A DNA stretch of 64,000 nt from Schistosoma mansoni. Its lineage: Eukaryota; Platyhelminthes; Trematoda; Strigeidida; Schistosomatidae. The first letter of the stretch is position 1, and the number at the start of each line of letters is the position of its first letter. Below are positions 61,675-64,000 of this stretch, piece after piece. The stretch is from positions 23,193,249-23,257,248 of the forward strand of contig NC_031497.1 of the NCBI RefSeq assembly GCF_000237925.1. Direction: 5' to 3'. A model generated the notes under the pieces. That model was not told the origin of the DNA. It did not search any database and worked only from the letters and a program-made list of their open reading frames with translations. Made by a program: the position numbers and the translations under genes.

Positions 61675-61922
61675 CAGAAGGGGTTTTGTGGAGATTTCAG
61701 TATTTTCATAGTTGAAATCATGAGTCAATTGAAGCTAGATCACCATGGAAAAGCTGGAAACACTAGACGGCCGTTTCGTTTTATTATGAGACTCCTTAGC
61801 AATACGCATCCACAATCACGCCTCGTGAGCGGGAGTCCAATAATAGGACGAAACGGCCGTCCAGTGCTTCCAGGTTTTCCATGGTGGTTTAGCTTCAATT
61901 GACTCATGATTTCAACTATGTA
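61675..61922 (+). mobile_element. Family B retroposon, inverted 5' part, with TSD
   Basis: An antisense tail and ribozyme are followed by the sense ribozyme 3' part and tail. Flanked by an 11-bp duplication with one mismatch (61664-61674 and 61923-61933). Both ribozymes are incomplete or mutated. Confidence 0.8.
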
Positions 61923-62109
61923 AAACAAGGAATTTGTTCGCTCAGCTATTCCCCATCCGAATAGGCAGTTAATTGGAGGTCTATATCTTACACTTGTTGA
62001 TAAAACATGCTGGCAAAGATACTCGTGGAGAAAATATAGTTGTTCTCGAGTGGAAGCTTGCCTTTTGGCGAAATTCTCCCATTTTCGAACAACGAGAAGC
62101 GTACTATGC

Positions 62110-62265
62110 TTGTATGATTTTGAGATGATAGAGAAGATTTGTAGCGCAGGTGGATGATTTTGATGGAGTTTTGTTCTCTGAGCTGGATGGTTTGGTCGTG
62201 CAGCTTTCATCGTTCTTCTGAACAAGATCATCAGTACAAACTTCGAGATTGACTCTTCCAGTCCC
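62110..62265 (-). repeat. Copy of the foldback-arm repeat
   Basis: Closely similar to the arms at 20130-20498. Also partly present at 59070-59125. Family unknown. Confidence 0.65.
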
Positions 62266-62896
62266 TGCATCACTGCTTCTGCGGTACGTCCGAATAGTTA
62301 TGATCACATTGGGCTTCGTTTCGTTTGTTTGTAGATTTTATTACTGAACTTGAAATACATCATTAGACGTAAATAAATTAGTTCCAAAAACTGAAGTTTC
62401 GTATGTTTTGGAAGATTTGTGTTCCTGGAGAGAAACTTTCACTTTATAAATTATGGCTGATCTTCATTATTTCTACCTTCTTTTCAGATTTCCCATATCA
62501 TAATAATATATTTTTATTTCTTATAACTACTTCTGGTAAATAGCTGATTTTTTAAAATAGAGGAAAAATGAGCACATCAGTATCGATGTACTACCAAAAG
62601 AGAAGCGAACCGAGAAAGAATGTCTTTAACTTTTAACTTTTATTATATTTGTTTCTACCATAAAGGTACATTGTGTGCTAGACAACTGTGAAGATTATGG
62701 TTTATGAAAGAGTTTAGAAGCGACAAAAACATAGAGAAAAGTGTGTTGATGACTAAGTCAGCACATCAGATGAACTTATATCTATTAATGAAGGCGATAG
62801 GCGACATATAGTAAGCGAAATTAGTACTGTTTTTAGCAAACTTTAATGTAATCATATTATTCTAATTTATTTAAACAAATTATTTTCTTAATATCA

Positions 62897-62960
62897 AAAT
62901 GAGGATTTGTAGAGATGGTAGTATTTTCACAGTTGACTTGTGAACTCAACTATGAAAATT
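62897..62960. mobile_element. Family B remnant, tail-to-tail
   Basis: Two short tail pieces in opposite directions with nothing between. Diverged. Confidence 0.5.
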
Positions 62961-63054
62961 GTTTTCTTTTCTCACTTGTTACATACGAAGAATTGATGAT
63001 GATGATGATAATGATAATAAATATTGGGAAAAACATCTATTAACACATTTATAC

Positions 63055-63192
63055 AACTCCAGCTGTAGCCCCATTCGGGGGCTACTGTCGGTCCAAAGCC
63101 CGGATAAAGGAGAAAGGGTTGAGCATGGGGTTAGCGACCCCATCCCTTAGAAAACTAACTCGCTAAAAAAAACGCTAACCAGGAAAAAGAAA
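63055..63192 (+). mobile_element. LINE leader-type repeat piece
   Basis: Third copy of the piece at 17928-18050 and 21365-21498. Begins with an extra small stem (AGCCCC with GGGGCT). Confidence 0.6.
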
Positions 63193-63424
63193 CATATTTA
63201 TACCCATTATGTTTTGCATTTGTATACTTCATGGGTATGTTTTGATTGACCTTAGAGCAACTGAAATTCATATGTAATCATAGTTCTTTTTTATTTAACT
63301 GTCACATATCAACTTAATATCACCAGTTACATGTACATCTCCTAAGGTAATTTGTTATTAATATGTTATGAATACAATCTTACCTTTTATAAATAAACAA
63401 CTTGGATTGATGTTTGTCTCAATG

Positions 63425-63946
63425 CCCCCAAATGCCCTGGTACGGCTGAGAGTGGGGAGTGTCAACTCTCCCTCTCGAAATGCTCTCACATAGCCACGCG
63501 TATATAGCCTCTGTCAGTGAAGTTCTACTCACTGCCTTCTCGTGGCCCTGGTGTTGTTTACAAAATTGAGAGGACGAAAATCGAATGCCCGACGTTCTAA
63601 CCGGGTTCGTGGACACGGAAAGTCCACCTAGGAGAGTTGGAAAACCCTGATTTCAAACCAATGGTACACATGTGATCCAGTATCCTGAGGGAACAAATGG
63701 CGTATGAATCAATCGTTGGTCACCGACTACCATGAGACTGCATCTCCTCACGATGCTTCACTGCTTTGTGGATCAGATCTTTGGGTTGAAGGCTCCGAGT
63801 GTGGTCCCCTAAGAAAACCACCTGTTTCAGTTTGGGCATCTGGTCAGTATCATAGCCCTCACAAAAATCAAATGAGATTTGTGTGACGCATATATATCTG
63901 GTGCCTATTTGTACCAATATTTATGTGTTTAAATAAATAAATAAAA
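63425..63946 (+). mobile_element. (AAAT)n-tail retroposon, full length with TSD
   Basis: 522 bp between perfect 11-bp duplications TTGTCTCAATG (63414-63424 and 63947-63957). This fixes the family ends: it begins CCCCCAAATG and ends in AAATAAATAAATAAA. The A-rich tail plus TSD show LINE-type retroposition. Confidence 0.88.
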
Positions 63947-64000
63947 TTGTCTCAATGTTTTACAAAAAGTGTTTATTTTGCTGATAGTTCCCATCACATA

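Noticed and set aside
62104-62307. Possible hammerhead in the foldback-arm repeat (CTGATGA, stem, GAAA)
   Set aside because: The closing pair next to the core is a U-U mismatch and no helix III with a cleavage triplet is visible.

Overview
The window looks like a piece of a blood-fluke (Schistosoma) nuclear genome. It is AT-rich and intron-containing, and it is packed with schistosome-type repeats: RTE-clade LINE 3' ends with AAGT or GACT tails, CR1/Jockey-like LINEs, a Penelope-like fragment, and Sm-alpha retroposons carrying a tRNA-like promoter and a hammerhead ribozyme. The species is not fixed. Two 200-N assembly gaps lie at 19187-19386 and 58710-58909.

Only two host genes can be supported. 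A BCL7-like gene (SWI/SNF subunit) runs on the minus strand from 30684 to 26884 in three exons; the splice junctions agree in phase and give a 214-residue protein. An ABHD17-like gene (alpha/beta hydrolase of the protein depalmitoylase family) is on the plus strand. It has one shared first coding exon (47259-47911) and two different 3' exons (49319-50459 and 51631-52327). Each 3' exon joins in the same phase and supplies its own catalytic Asp and His, so the locus appears to make two complete hydrolases (597 and 449 residues) with different tails.

Region by region: 1-25 kb is a repeat field of RTE fragments and hammerhead retroposons. 25.1-28.1 kb has two RTE pieces, the second inside BCL7 intron 2. 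26.9-30.7 kb is BCL7. 31.5-33.5 kb is a CR1-like LINE with an open reverse-transcriptase frame. 34-46.3 kb holds decayed elements: a Penelope-like GIY-YIG fragment, a fossil Gypsy pol piece, two broken LINEs, and a 2.1-kb block bounded by roughly 180-bp inverted repeats. 46.9-52.6 kb is ABHD17. 52.7-64 kb is intergenic with scattered retroposons.

The most striking pattern is that three sequence-distinct retroposon families share one plan: tRNA-like A and B boxes, then a small hairpin, then a compact hammerhead with a very short self-complementary helix III, then a tail. They are Sm-alpha (family A, about 335 bp), family B (about 400 bp) and family C (one complete 211-bp insertion at 13169-13379). 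Several A and B copies have an inverted 5' part, and several have clear 11-15 bp target-site duplications (TSDs). Some insertions must have been copied from an RNA longer than one unit. I know of family A; I do not know of B or C having been described.
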